DNA of 64,000 bases from Desulfuromonadales bacterium (GTDB lineage Bacteria; Desulfobacterota; Desulfuromonadia; Geobacterales; Pseudopelobacteraceae): contig JAENWA010000063.1 of the NCBI GenBank assembly GCA_016650295.1, positions 1 to 64,000 of the forward strand. The letters are read 5' to 3'. The position numbers were made by a program, and so were the translations under genes. The number at the start of each line of letters is the position of its first letter. Position 1 is the stretch's first letter. Positions 36,867 through 46,210 of this stretch are shown here, piece after piece. Below the pieces are notes generated by a model that was not told the origin of the DNA, searched no databases, and saw only the letters and a program-made list of their open reading frames with translations.

Positions 36867-37089
36867 TTTATATAACTCCGTCAGTCAATTGACCGAATTA
36901 TATATTATTTGGTCATAAGTGCAATGCTGTTGTTAATAAAAACGTAACTATTCTGCGATTAACGGGGCTTGGGTTCACCGGTGCCGCGTCTTTTGCGGCA
37001 ACCGAGTGAAACCCATGGTTGGCATTTCCAATTTTCCACTTTCAACTGACCACGTCGAAATCGTCCTGTGAAACTGTTTGACAAGACAT

Positions 37090-39450
37090 CTAAGTGCACC
37101 CCAGTTCAGGGATCAGTGCATCATGTATTTTATATCGGTTGCTCCCCAATTTTCGTGCAAGCGCCTTATTTTTCTTATTGTTCTCTAAACTGTAATCAAA
37201 TAAGAACTCGTCTTGTTTGGTCTCTCTTCCTAGAATCGAAAGAGCAACAAGGTGATCAATAAAATGTTCAATGTCAGATTCATTTTCAAATATTATTTGA
37301 GCAGACCTAGCTCGGCTGATGATTTCATCCTTGCCTATGACTACGTGTTCACCCACCAATTCATATAGGAAGTCCTCCATTTGTTTAATGGATACGCCAT
37401 TTTCAACAATTAATGATGAAAATACCCATTCCGAGTATTGCTTGTGTGCTTCAGCTACGTCTGACTCTAAAAAGCTTGCGTGGCCTCTTAATACAGCAAT
37501 TTCTTTCATTTTTATAAAATAGAATATTATGTCTCTTGGCCTCGGGATAATTCGCTTATATATATAATCTTTTATATCCTCTCCATAAACAACTTTTGGA
37601 AGATATGTGTCCCATAATTCACTAGGTATTATGTCATTGTTAAGCTTGCTAAATCTCTCTTCAATAATCCTAAATAGAGTTTCCTTGTCATCGACAATAA
37701 GCTTAGAATATTCGATTTTATCTGGTTCTCTAGCATAAAGCATAACATGTCTAAAAATGTCACTGCGTAGGAAGATTGTTAAATGACATCTAATTCCAGG
37801 ACCAGTGTTGTTTGAGGAGAAATCTCTGATTATCCTACCAGTAACCCCAAGAAGACTCAGTAACCATCTGCACTGAAATTCAATACTATTATTGTCTTTC
37901 CAAGATTTATCCAAGTTATCTATCAATATGTAAATATTCTTCCCCTTAGGAAATATTTTAAAAATTTGTTTCTTGATTTCACCAAGTACATTCTGATGTA
38001 ACAATTCCGAAACTCTTATTTTAAAATCTGACTCTTTAGTTGCAGATGTTGCAGAGGTTGAAATAATTTCTGTTAGTTTCTCAACTATTCTTGAGTGTAA
38101 ATCAGCTAAAAAAATCTCATCATTATTTTCGATAAATTGAATATATTCTTGTTCCGGATTAGTTATTGAATAACTAGGTAGTCTCTGAAAACCTTCATAG
38201 ATAGATCTTGCAATTTCAGTATAAATTAATAATTTCCACACACTTTCTATTAGATAGGTCTTCTCAAATTCTTTAGGCACATTTTTCATGACATCAATAA
38301 GCCCTTCCAACTCATAGCTTATGGGCTTTATAGTGCAAACAAAGTTGGCTTTATTACTTTCAAGTTCACCCTTTAGATAATACATCGTTGCAGTTTTACC
38401 ACATCCTTTACGACCAACAACAATATTGTATTCACTTTTTATTAGTGAGGATGAGGACATTGTCTCGACATAATATCGTGTAATATTTTCACCTTCATGT
38501 TCTGCCAGAAACTCTCCAAAATCCAGCCGTTGAATCAACTTTTTATTATGTTGTAAGTTACTGTATTGATTTTTTTTCAGCTTTAACTGAAAATATTCAT
38601 TCTTAAAATCTTGAAGAAACGGATTAATCTTTGCTATGCAATCCTTGGAATTTGAATACTTCGCAAGTAGTTCACGATAGTCCAAAGGGCTGTAGTATGG
38701 TTCTTCACAGACCATCAATACTTTCAAGCCCATTCCGACTGCAATTCCTGAAATAGTAGCACACTTTGAGTTTTGAATTTCATAACCGGTTCTTGCAATT
38801 GTAGAAAGCTCCGCTATCACTGCCGGTAATTTTATCAAGCGTGTTAAATACCAAACAAGGTTATTTACTTTATTTTCAATTGCGTCATCTAAACAAAAGG
38901 ATAGTTTTAAATTTGTTATCGCATTTTGAATCGCTAAGTTGTAGTTGGTGTCTACCTGATTCTTTAAAAAAAGGAGAGGCTGATCAAAGTCAGTAATATT
39001 TGCTCGTTCAAGAAGTGAATCTAATGCTCCTCCTTTGTCGTAAGGCTGATTTTTGTAGAATGCTGTCACTATTTGTTGTGAATTTGTATAATTGTCATAG
39101 CCGATAGACGAAAAGAAACCTAATTCTCTATTCCGCCTCACAGAGTCTGTGTGTGATGTGTCTAGCAGCAACCAAATCGGTTTATTTTTACCAATTGCAT
39201 AACCGAGTTCAAACAGTACGTTGTCATTTATGCCTGTCAGATCTGCACAGAAGAAATCAGAATCATCTATTTGTTTCAATATTTCGTTAATTATCATCAC
39301 GCCGTTAACATTGAGCAATTGCCAAGACATTAAATTGACTAGCCCAGACTTATTGATTTCCGTTATGGCGGACTCAATTGCATCCGAGCATGACGATGGT
39401 TGTGAGCTATATGCAAAGAATCCCTTTTTCATAAACCCTCCTATTTTCAC
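37090..39450 (-). CDS. P-loop ATPase (Sll1717-like) with N-terminal nucleoside deoxyribosyltransferase/TIR-like domains
   Basis: DDSDFFCADLTGINDNVLFELGYAIGKNKPIWLLLD; GRKGCGKTATMYYL Walker A; NIYILIDNLDKSW Walker B. Confidence 0.75.
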   Translation of the reverse strand: MKIGGFMKKGFFAYSSQPSSCSDAIESAITEINKSGLVNLMSWQLLNVNGVMIINEILKQIDDSDFFCADLTGINDNVLFELGYAIGKNKPIWLLLDTSHTDSVRRNRELGFFSSIGYDNYTNSQQIVTAFYKNQPYDKGGALDSLLERANITDFDQPLLFLKNQVDTNYNLAIQNAITNLKLSFCLDDAIENKVNNLVWYLTRLIKLPAVIAELSTIARTGYEIQNSKCATISGIAVGMGLKVLMVCEEPYYSPLDYRELLAKYSNSKDCIAKINPFLQDFKNEYFQLKLKKNQYSNLQHNKKLIQRLDFGEFLAEHEGENITRYYVETMSSSSLIKSEYNIVVGRKGCGKTATMYYLKGELESNKANFVCTIKPISYELEGLIDVMKNVPKEFEKTYLIESVWKLLIYTEIARSIYEGFQRLPSYSITNPEQEYIQFIENNDEIFLADLHSRIVEKLTEIISTSATSATKESDFKIRVSELLHQNVLGEIKKQIFKIFPKGKNIYILIDNLDKSWKDNNSIEFQCRWLLSLLGVTGRIIRDFSSNNTGPGIRCHLTIFLRSDIFRHVMLYAREPDKIEYSKLIVDDKETLFRIIEERFSKLNNDIIPSELWDTYLPKVVYGEDIKDYIYKRIIPRPRDIIFYFIKMKEIAVLRGHASFLESDVAEAHKQYSEWVFSSLIVENGVSIKQMEDFLYELVGEHVVIGKDEIISRARSAQIIFENESDIEHFIDHLVALSILGRETKQDEFLFDYSLENNKKNKALARKLGSNRYKIHDALIPELGCT

Positions 39451-39537
39451 ATGTCTTCAGTGATATTTATCTTGCAATCCTGGCCAACGGGGTCGGCCTT
39501 GAGCTGCCGGTTTTTCAGGGCAGGTCCAAGAACGTGG

Positions 39538-40239
39538 TTATACATTCGCTTCTATAGCTTTTTGGGATTCCTCGATTTCGCGCTTTTTTCTATTGGCATC
39601 ATCGAAGGAGCGTACTTGTTGTATTACATCATGAGAGTGAGAAACATCTTGAGCAATAGACAATCCAGGCAAGGAGTCACCATGAGCACGGTTTGCCCTG
39701 TATGCGGTCATTACTCCGACAATTTGAACCCCATCAGTGGCAGTGTTATAGATAACAGGCCCCCCACTGACTCCATTGATTGCTACACCGTCAATCAAAT
39801 AGGACTTCAAATCGTCTCGTCTAGCACTGACGTTCCCTGCGAAGAAGCACAAGGTATACGGCTCGATAGCAGGGAACCCAAGCCATCCAACTTCAGCACC
39901 AATATTAATTCTGGTGTCTATGGGGCGGAGTGGTATCAAACTATCTGGCAGCTCAAGCTCGCTGCTTTTAATAAAAATCATCGCTGAATCGGTTTTGTAT
40001 TCTGTGAAAATTACTCTTTGGTCCACAGGTAAGAAAGCTGTTTTTGAAAAGTTATGGTTATGAATTTTTATCGGCTGTTGCCATTCATCAGCATTAGAAA
40101 CTACATGTAGAGCAGTAGCGATTCCACACCATGAATAATCATCATTGTAGGCACAAAGAAAACCAGTCCCGCTACAAGATGGAGTTTCGATTTTTACGAT
40201 GTAAGGAGTGACTTTTTGAACAACTTGATCCCAATTCAT
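39538..40239 (-). CDS. trypsin-like serine protease domain protein
   Basis: GTGFLCAYNDD..GIATALHVV (His), KTDSAMI (Asp), INGVSGGPVI (Ser). Confidence 0.8.
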   Translation of the reverse strand: MNWDQVVQKVTPYIVKIETPSCSGTGFLCAYNDDYSWCGIATALHVVSNADEWQQPIKIHNHNFSKTAFLPVDQRVIFTEYKTDSAMIFIKSSELELPDSLIPLRPIDTRINIGAEVGWLGFPAIEPYTLCFFAGNVSARRDDLKSYLIDGVAINGVSGGPVIYNTATDGVQIVGVMTAYRANRAHGDSLPGLSIAQDVSHSHDVIQQVRSFDDANRKKREIEESQKAIEANV

Positions 40240-40259
40240 TTTAATTCTCCTATTGATGA

Positions 40260-40757
40260 CTATATGGTGCGGCCCACTGTACCTTTTGGATACAACGCCA
40301 ATTTGTAAAGATGTTGAGCAAGTCCACGTATGCCCAACTTATTTAATGTAATGGCAATTTGGGCTGTGCTCACTGAAATTAGCTTTATTAAGGGTCTTCC
40401 CTTATTGTAATCAACACTTTTTGACAGCTGGTATTGAATTACAGATAGACTGTGCAAACGCTCAGATTGCTCTTTCATATCTGGAATAAGCTCTGACAAA
40501 GTTTCAAACCAAGTTTCCCATAATTTACTCCAATGCTCTGATTCTTCTTTTGCTGTGAGGTGGGGGGACTCGGAAGGGGAAAACATCCATTCTGATTCCC
40601 ATATGCCAACTTGGTTTGATGCAAACTTAACAAGCTCGTTCAACTCTGTAACAGATATATTGTCTGGCCTTCCGTCAAGCAAGCAACTGACATCCTTAAT
40701 GGGAACTCCGACACTACTTGTTTTTTGGGATTGCAAATATTGCAAAAGATCGCTCAT
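40260..40757 (-). CDS. hypothetical protein (candidate conflict-system component)
   Basis: 165 aa ORF, tightly packed upstream of the protease gene. Confidence 0.6.
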   Translation of the reverse strand: MSDLLQYLQSQKTSSVGVPIKDVSCLLDGRPDNISVTELNELVKFASNQVGIWESEWMFSPSESPHLTAKEESEHWSKLWETWFETLSELIPDMKEQSERLHSLSVIQYQLSKSVDYNKGRPLIKLISVSTAQIAITLNKLGIRGLAQHLYKLALYPKGTVGRTI

Positions 40758-40844
40758 TTATTCGCCTCCTTTTCTTGGGGGTATAACGGTGTGGGAGATC
40801 ACCTGACGGCTTTTGGGTCAGGTGCATCTTCCTTGTTGTACGGT

Positions 40845-41357
40845 TCAGTCGAACTCCATCTCATCTTTAATTTGGCCCAGTTCCGTAAGCAGGTCCTCAA
40901 ATGGGTTGTTTTCTATGTCATTCAGAAAGAACTCCGTTAGAGCTTGACGTGTCAGCTCTTTTACCCGATCCCGGCTTTCGGATTTACAGCTAAGGGTGTA
41001 ACTGTCGATGCCGTTTTTCAGTTCTGTTGCGTAGGATTTTACTGCATCTACGTAGGTCTCGATTGACTGCTCCTTTTTCTTCTTTTGCAGATATATCTCA
41101 GCCTCGTCAAAGCGCCCAATCAGTCCGAATTTATCGATTCGTTTTGCCATTTTTATACATCTTAGGGCGTCGTTATTACGGCCAAGAGCCATCAATGCTC
41201 TAGCCTTAAAAATCAAAGCTTCTCTGTAATAAGGATATTTGTCGAGAAAGGCATCGATATGCGGCAAGGTTTCAACAAAGCTCCCGGAATCTATGAACTT
41301 TCCGTACAGAACTTTCATTTCGCTTGAAATATTCGGAATGTCAGTAATCCGCTTCAT
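40845..41357 (-). CDS. TPR-repeat-like protein
   Basis: PYYREALIFKARALMALGRNNDALRCIKMAKRIDKFGLIGRFDEAEIYLQKKK. Confidence 0.65.
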   Translation of the reverse strand: MKRITDIPNISSEMKVLYGKFIDSGSFVETLPHIDAFLDKYPYYREALIFKARALMALGRNNDALRCIKMAKRIDKFGLIGRFDEAEIYLQKKKKEQSIETYVDAVKSYATELKNGIDSYTLSCKSESRDRVKELTRQALTEFFLNDIENNPFEDLLTELGQIKDEMEFD

Positions 41358-41665
41358 TTATTAGCCTTTTTAATCGTACAACTCGTTGTTGAGCAGCCCC
41401 GCGCGCGTGAACCGGTGATCTTCCCAATTTGGATATTTAGGCTGTGAACATGAAAATAACAAAATGGTTCCGCACTATACGACAGTACTTGTGCCATGTC
41501 AAAGCTGAATCAGCGTGCTTAACTTATCAGTAACTCGACAAAAAGCCGTTGCATTCCCCGCCAGGTAGTTTATTACCCGGTTGACTTCAACAGCGGCAAT
41601 CCGGCTGTGATCCCCGGTGCCATTCTGTTGCTCTCCCCCCTTTCAACCTCTCCAATGCCCCCAAA

Positions 41666-41697
41666 ACCTCAATTTCCGAACGTTCGGAAATTGAGGT
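41666..41697. repeat. 32-bp perfect palindrome
   Basis: ACCTCAATTTCCGAAC|GTTCGGAAATTGAGGT. Confidence 0.9.
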
Positions 41698-41911
41698 AAC
41701 TGACTGAAATACAATAACTCACATCGAAAAACCGGCCAAATATTATTTCGGTGGTTTTGCGGGCACAACAGTCCAACTATCTGTTTTAAATAGATTAATA
41801 TGGTTTGTGGGGGCGTAACGTTGGGTGCATACGGGGGTGATTCGGCAACAACTGACGGGAAAACTGCAGATGTGAACGTAGTGTCACGTGACGCCGGAGC
41901 GTCTGTGGCTG

Positions 41912-41938
41912 CGTTCCCACGCCGGAGCGTGGGAACGA
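41912..41938. repeat. hairpin repeat cgttcccacgc-cgga-gcgtgggaacg
   Basis: perfect 11-bp stem. Confidence 0.8.
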
Positions 41939-41960
41939 TAGGAAAGTACCCTCTGGGCAT

Positions 41961-42075
41961 AAAGGGGAGGCTAGTGGGGGATGGGTTTCCTTCGACTCCG
42001 CTCAGGGAACGGTTGGTAAGCGAAGTCGGATCTACCCCATCCCCACCCCGACCCTCCCCTTGAAGGGGAGGGAGA
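41961..42075. repeat. GC-rich palindromic element (family shared with 44239-44353)
   Basis: tctaccccatccccaccccgaccctccccttgaaRgggagggaga shared nearly identically. Confidence 0.8.
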
Positions 42076-42077
42076 AC

Positions 42078-43388
42078 TCAGATCTTATCCCCCCGCAGAT
42101 CGCACGCAAACAGTTTACCCGCCCCGCGTGAGGCGCAGAAATCGCCGCACATGGTGCAGGTGTCCTCGTCCTCCGGGGTGCGGCTGGCGCGGATGGCGCG
42201 GGCGTCCTCGGGGTAGAGCGCCAGCTGGAACTGCTTCTCCCAGTTCAGGTCGCGGCGGGCCTTGGACATCTCCTTGTCGCGCTCACGCCCCTTTTCCGGG
42301 TACTTGTTCATATCGCCGATGTAGGCCGCGATCTTGGCCGCCTTGACCCCCATGCGCACATCCTCTTCATTAGGCAGGGCCAGGTGCTCGGCCGGGGTGA
42401 TGTAGCAGATCAGGTCGGCCCCGAAGCGGCTGGACTGGGCCGCGCCGATGGCGGCGGTGATGTGGTCGAAGCCGGGGGCCACGTCGGTGGTGATCGGTCC
42501 CAGCATGTAGTAGGGCGCGCCGCCGCTCATCCGTTTTTGCAGCTGGATGTTGCCCTCGATCTCGTCCAGCGGCACGTGTCCCGGACCTTCCACCAGCATC
42601 TGGCAGCCCATGTCACGGCCGATCTCGGCCAGTTCGCAGTTGAAGAGCAGCTCCTGGATCTGGGCCCGGTCCGATGAGTCGTGGATGGCCCCGGCCCGCA
42701 GGCCATTGCCCAGTGAGAGCACGGTGTCGTATTTTTTGAGGATCGCGGCCACCCGGTCGAACTTTTCATAGAGCGGGTTTTCCTTGTTGTTGGCGATCAT
42801 CCAGGCCACCATGGAAACACCGCCTTTACTCACCAGCCCACCGTAGCGGTAGCCCTGTTTGCGCAGGCGTTCGACCGTGCAGAGGTTGATGCCGCAATGT
42901 ACCGCCATGAAGGCCATGCCGTCGGCGCACTGCTGCTCGATCAGGTCGAAGAGCATCTCCTCGTCCAGCTTGTTGGGATCGCCGTATTTGCGGGCCGCCT
43001 CGCAGAAGGCCTGGTAGAGCGGCACATTGCCCACCGGAAGATCCACGGCGGCGATTACCTCGCGCCGCACCCGGTCCAGGTCGCCCCCCACCGAGAGTTC
43101 CATCAGGGTGTCGGCTCCGGCTTCCTGGGCGACGAGGGCCTTGCGGACTTCGGCCTCATAATCGACGATATCCGAGGAGGTGCCGATGGAGGCGTTGACC
43201 TTGGTGGAAAGCCCCTTGCCGATGCCGGCGATGCGGGACGGTTTGCGGTTGTGGTTCCAGGGGATGACGATCTTGCCTTCCGCCACCATGCGGCGGATGT
43301 ACTCGGCCTCCAGCAGCTCGTTAGCGGCAACGATCTGCATCTGGGGGGTGATGATGCCCTGACGGGCGGATTCGATCTGAGTCAGCAT
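42078..43388 (-). CDS. bzaF: ThiC-family radical SAM enzyme; probable 5-hydroxybenzimidazole synthase BzaF rather than ThiC
   Basis: ThiC-like sequence (MVEGPGHVPLDEIEGNIQLQKR, GPITTDVAPGFDHITAAIGAA), C-terminal CTMCGDFC; last gene of a riboswitch-headed cob operon. Confidence 0.6.
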   Translation of the reverse strand: MLTQIESARQGIITPQMQIVAANELLEAEYIRRMVAEGKIVIPWNHNRKPSRIAGIGKGLSTKVNASIGTSSDIVDYEAEVRKALVAQEAGADTLMELSVGGDLDRVRREVIAAVDLPVGNVPLYQAFCEAARKYGDPNKLDEEMLFDLIEQQCADGMAFMAVHCGINLCTVERLRKQGYRYGGLVSKGGVSMVAWMIANNKENPLYEKFDRVAAILKKYDTVLSLGNGLRAGAIHDSSDRAQIQELLFNCELAEIGRDMGCQMLVEGPGHVPLDEIEGNIQLQKRMSGGAPYYMLGPITTDVAPGFDHITAAIGAAQSSRFGADLICYITPAEHLALPNEEDVRMGVKAAKIAAYIGDMNKYPEKGRERDKEMSKARRDLNWEKQFQLALYPEDARAIRASRTPEDEDTCTMCGDFCASRGAGKLFACDLRGDKI

Positions 43389-43407
43389 GTGTGTTCTCCT
43401 TGAATAT

Positions 43408-45363
43408 TTAGCTTCCCCCTTTGCAAAGGGGGGGATTAATAATACATTCCCGCCAGCCGCGTACCGAGTTGACCATCCAAACGGTGTCGGCGGTCAGCAG
43501 GTCTTCCAGCGTCAAGAGCGCTTCGCGCATGGCGCCGACCTCCAACAGTTCTTCCCGCAGAACACCCGGCAACAGGCCGCACTCCAGCGCTGGTGTCAGC
43601 AACTCTCCCGCTTTTGCGACAACAAGCGAGTTGAAACACCCTTCCGTCAGCTCGCCCCTCTCATTCAGAAAGATGACATCGTAACAATCGGGATGCTCGC
43701 GAAGCTCTCGGTCGTACAGTTCGCGTCGGGTTGTCTTGTGGTACAGGAACGGATCATCGGAATTCATCCTCTTTCGTGAGACAGTAACCAGGCAGGGAGC
43801 GGCCGGGGCATGCTGCTGCAAGGTCTGGCTGTCGATAGATATGTTTCCGTCTTCGGCCAGCAGAACCCGGACCTTGTGCGGGCCGATCAACGGTTCCCCC
43901 GCATCCATAAGCCGTCCGCGCAGGCTCTTTCCATCAAAGGCAAACCCGAAGTAAGCAGCCGACGAAGCCATCCGCCGCAGGTGGCGCTCCAGCAGCAGAT
44001 AGCCCTGTTCGTCATAGCGAAGGGATTCGATCAGGCTGAACTGGTCGGCCGATCTGGTCAGAAAGGCGCTCTTGGCCAGGCACTCCCGGTATTCGCTCCC
44101 GGCATCCGAATCCCAGGTGATGCCGCTGCCGATACCGAGCTCCGCGTTTCCCGTGGCCGTTTCCACGACCGCCGTGCGGATGGCGACGGAAAACACCGCC
44201 TCTATGCCAGATAAGTGCCCAAAGTTTGTGTCTTTCATCCCTCCCCTTTCAAGGGGGAGGTTAGGAGGGGGATGGGGTTTGTTTTGGCAAGCCATTGAAG
44301 TCGTACAATCTACCCCATCCCCACCCCGACCCTCCCCTTGAAAGGGAGGGAGATTTTTATTATTTTGGGGTGATACATAGCCGATGGCGCCGCAGTAGAC
44401 CCTGCGCGGCGAGGTTTCCAGGCCTTTGATAATCTCCATGGTGCGCTGCTTGGGCGCGCCGGTGACCGAACCGCACGGGAACAGGGCCCGGAAGATGCCG
44501 GTCAAACCCACCTCCGGCCGGACCCGTGCCGTGACGGTCGAGGTCAGCTGGTGAACTGTCGGGAAGGTCTCCACGTCGAACAGGGACAGCACCTTGACAC
44601 TGCCGGTCTCAGCGATGGTGGAAAGGTCGTTGCGAACCAGGTCAACGATCATCAGGTTCTCGGCCCGCTCCTTGGCGCTGGCGGTCAGCAGCTCGCGTTG
44701 ACGCCGGTCATCGTCGGCTCGCGGCAGCCTGGCTGCGGTGCCTTTCATCGGCCTCATCGTCAGAAGGTCATCGTCGAGGGAGAAAAACAGCTCCGGTGAG
44801 GCCGAGAGAATCCGGTGTGTGCCGATATCCAGCCAGGCACAGAAGGGCGCCCGCTGATTGCGGCACATCCTGCGGTAGAGCACGAAAGGATCGCCCGTGA
44901 TACGGAAACGCTGGCGGGTCGTAAAGTTGACCTGATAGGTCTCGCCCCGTGCGATGGCCTCGCGGATAGCGCCCACCGCGCTCCGGTAGGCGGCCTCGTC
45001 AATGGCCAGTTCGGGCGGCGAAACCAGGCAGTCACCGGAACTGCCGGAGGTTGTTTGGCCGGTACAATCCAGCCGTTCGGAAAAGATGCCGAACCAGACC
45101 AGTGGCAGCGAGTCCTTCCCGGAAACCGGCAGATCCGGATTCAGCCCGGAAGCGGCCTCGTAGGCCACGTAACCGGCGGCGTGCTTTCCGAGTGCGACGG
45201 CCTGTTCAACCTCTGCCAGGGCCGGTACCACCTGTTCGGGCGAGTGTGCGGTTATGACGGACTCACACCCGCTGAAACGGTAGGAACGGGAGTTTGCGCC
45301 GCCGCCGAACGACTCCAGCAGCACGTCCGGCTGATGCGGCTCTGTCTGTCGTTGCCTGATCAC
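43408..45363 (-). CDS. pabB: aminodeoxychorismate synthase component I / 4-amino-4-deoxychorismate lyase fusion
   Basis: chorismate-binding motifs (YQVNFTTRQRF, MKGTAARLPRADDDRRQRELL, GSVTGAPKQRTMEIIK) plus PabC-like domain; GTG start overlapping cobS stop. Confidence 0.85.
   Translation of the reverse strand: MIRQRQTEPHQPDVLLESFGGGANSRSYRFSGCESVITAHSPEQVVPALAEVEQAVALGKHAAGYVAYEAASGLNPDLPVSGKDSLPLVWFGIFSERLDCTGQTTSGSSGDCLVSPPELAIDEAAYRSAVGAIREAIARGETYQVNFTTRQRFRITGDPFVLYRRMCRNQRAPFCAWLDIGTHRILSASPELFFSLDDDLLTMRPMKGTAARLPRADDDRRQRELLTASAKERAENLMIVDLVRNDLSTIAETGSVKVLSLFDVETFPTVHQLTSTVTARVRPEVGLTGIFRALFPCGSVTGAPKQRTMEIIKGLETSPRRVYCGAIGYVSPQNNKNLPPFQGEGRGGDGVDCTTSMACQNKPHPPPNLPLERGGMKDTNFGHLSGIEAVFSVAIRTAVVETATGNAELGIGSGITWDSDAGSEYRECLAKSAFLTRSADQFSLIESLRYDEQGYLLLERHLRRMASSAAYFGFAFDGKSLRGRLMDAGEPLIGPHKVRVLLAEDGNISIDSQTLQQHAPAAPCLVTVSRKRMNSDDPFLYHKTTRRELYDRELREHPDCYDVIFLNERGELTEGCFNSLVVAKAGELLTPALECGLLPGVLREELLEVGAMREALLTLEDLLTADTVWMVNSVRGWRECIINPPLCKGGS
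44239..44353. repeat. palindromic element inserted in-frame in pabBC
   Basis: inverted arms ccctcccctttcaagggggagg.../...cctccccttgaaagggaggga; translated as LPPFQGEGRGG...PNLPLERGG. Confidence 0.85.
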
Positions 45364-46100
45364 TGCGGATACCCGCCGGACAAAACGATCAAGGCGACTA
45401 TCTCGGCGATTTCGTTGATGCAGCCGATGATGTCGCCGGTCAGGCCGCCCAGGCGGTTCTGAAAATAGCCCTTGATAACCAGTGTGACGGCAAAGACGGC
45501 CACCAGGGCGATCATGCCCTTGACCGGCAAGGCCAGCAGGCAGGCCGCCAGGGTTATTCCCAGCGCGACGAGCAGGTGTCTGGCGGCCATGCCCTGGATG
45601 ATGGCTGCGCCGAGACCGTCCTGGCGGGCATGTTTCGCCCCACCCAGCGCCAGCACTTGGGCCGAGCGTCCCAGAATGGGAAAGAGCAGCAGCGCCTGCC
45701 AGGTGATTCCGGCCGGAACCGCCGCCAGGGCCTGCCATTTCAGCAGAATCCCCAGCACAACCGCCACCGCCCCCGCAGCTCCCACGTGGGAATCCTTCAT
45801 GATTGCCAGAAAACGCTCCCGGCTGCCCCGCGCCGCCAGGCCGTCGCAGACATCGGCCAGACCGTCCAGGTGAAGGGCGCCGGACACGACCGCCAGGGCA
45901 GTGATCAGCAGGGCCGCGGTCAGTGAGCGGTTCAGCCAGGGCTCGATCAGCCAGTTCAGCCCGACCAGCAGCCCGCCGACCGTCAGCCCGACCAGCGGAA
46001 AGCAGGCCGTGGCCCGCCCCAGATCCTCCTTCTGACAGCGAGTGTCACAGGGGAGCGGGATGATGGTCAGGAATTGCAGGGCGATCAGGTAGAGGCGCAT
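45360..46100 (-). CDS. cobS: adenosylcobinamide-GDP ribazoletransferase
   Basis: ALQFLTIIPLP, GALHLDGLADVCDGLAARGSRERFLAIMKDSHVGAAGA. Confidence 0.95.
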   Translation of the reverse strand: MRLYLIALQFLTIIPLPCDTRCQKEDLGRATACFPLVGLTVGGLLVGLNWLIEPWLNRSLTAALLITALAVVSGALHLDGLADVCDGLAARGSRERFLAIMKDSHVGAAGAVAVVLGILLKWQALAAVPAGITWQALLLFPILGRSAQVLALGGAKHARQDGLGAAIIQGMAARHLLVALGITLAACLLALPVKGMIALVAVFAVTLVIKGYFQNRLGGLTGDIIGCINEIAEIVALIVLSGGYPQ

Positions 46101-46118
46101 AGTATGTTCCGGGACTCG

Positions 46119-46169
46119 GGATTCGGGATCAGGGATCAGGGATCAGGGATCAGGGATCAGGGATCAGGG
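46119..46169. repeat. tandem heptamer gggatca repeat
   Basis: direct reading, about six copies. Confidence 0.9.
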
Positions 46170-46210
46170 GAGATTAAAGGTTTTTACCGTTCCCTGTTCC
46201 CTGTTCCCTT

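Noticed and set aside
45364-45738. N-terminal 125 aa extension of the pabBC ORF (MAGPGGGSGRNH...)
   Set aside because: It is out-of-frame translation of cobS; the GTG at 45363 overlapping the cobS stop is the plausible start
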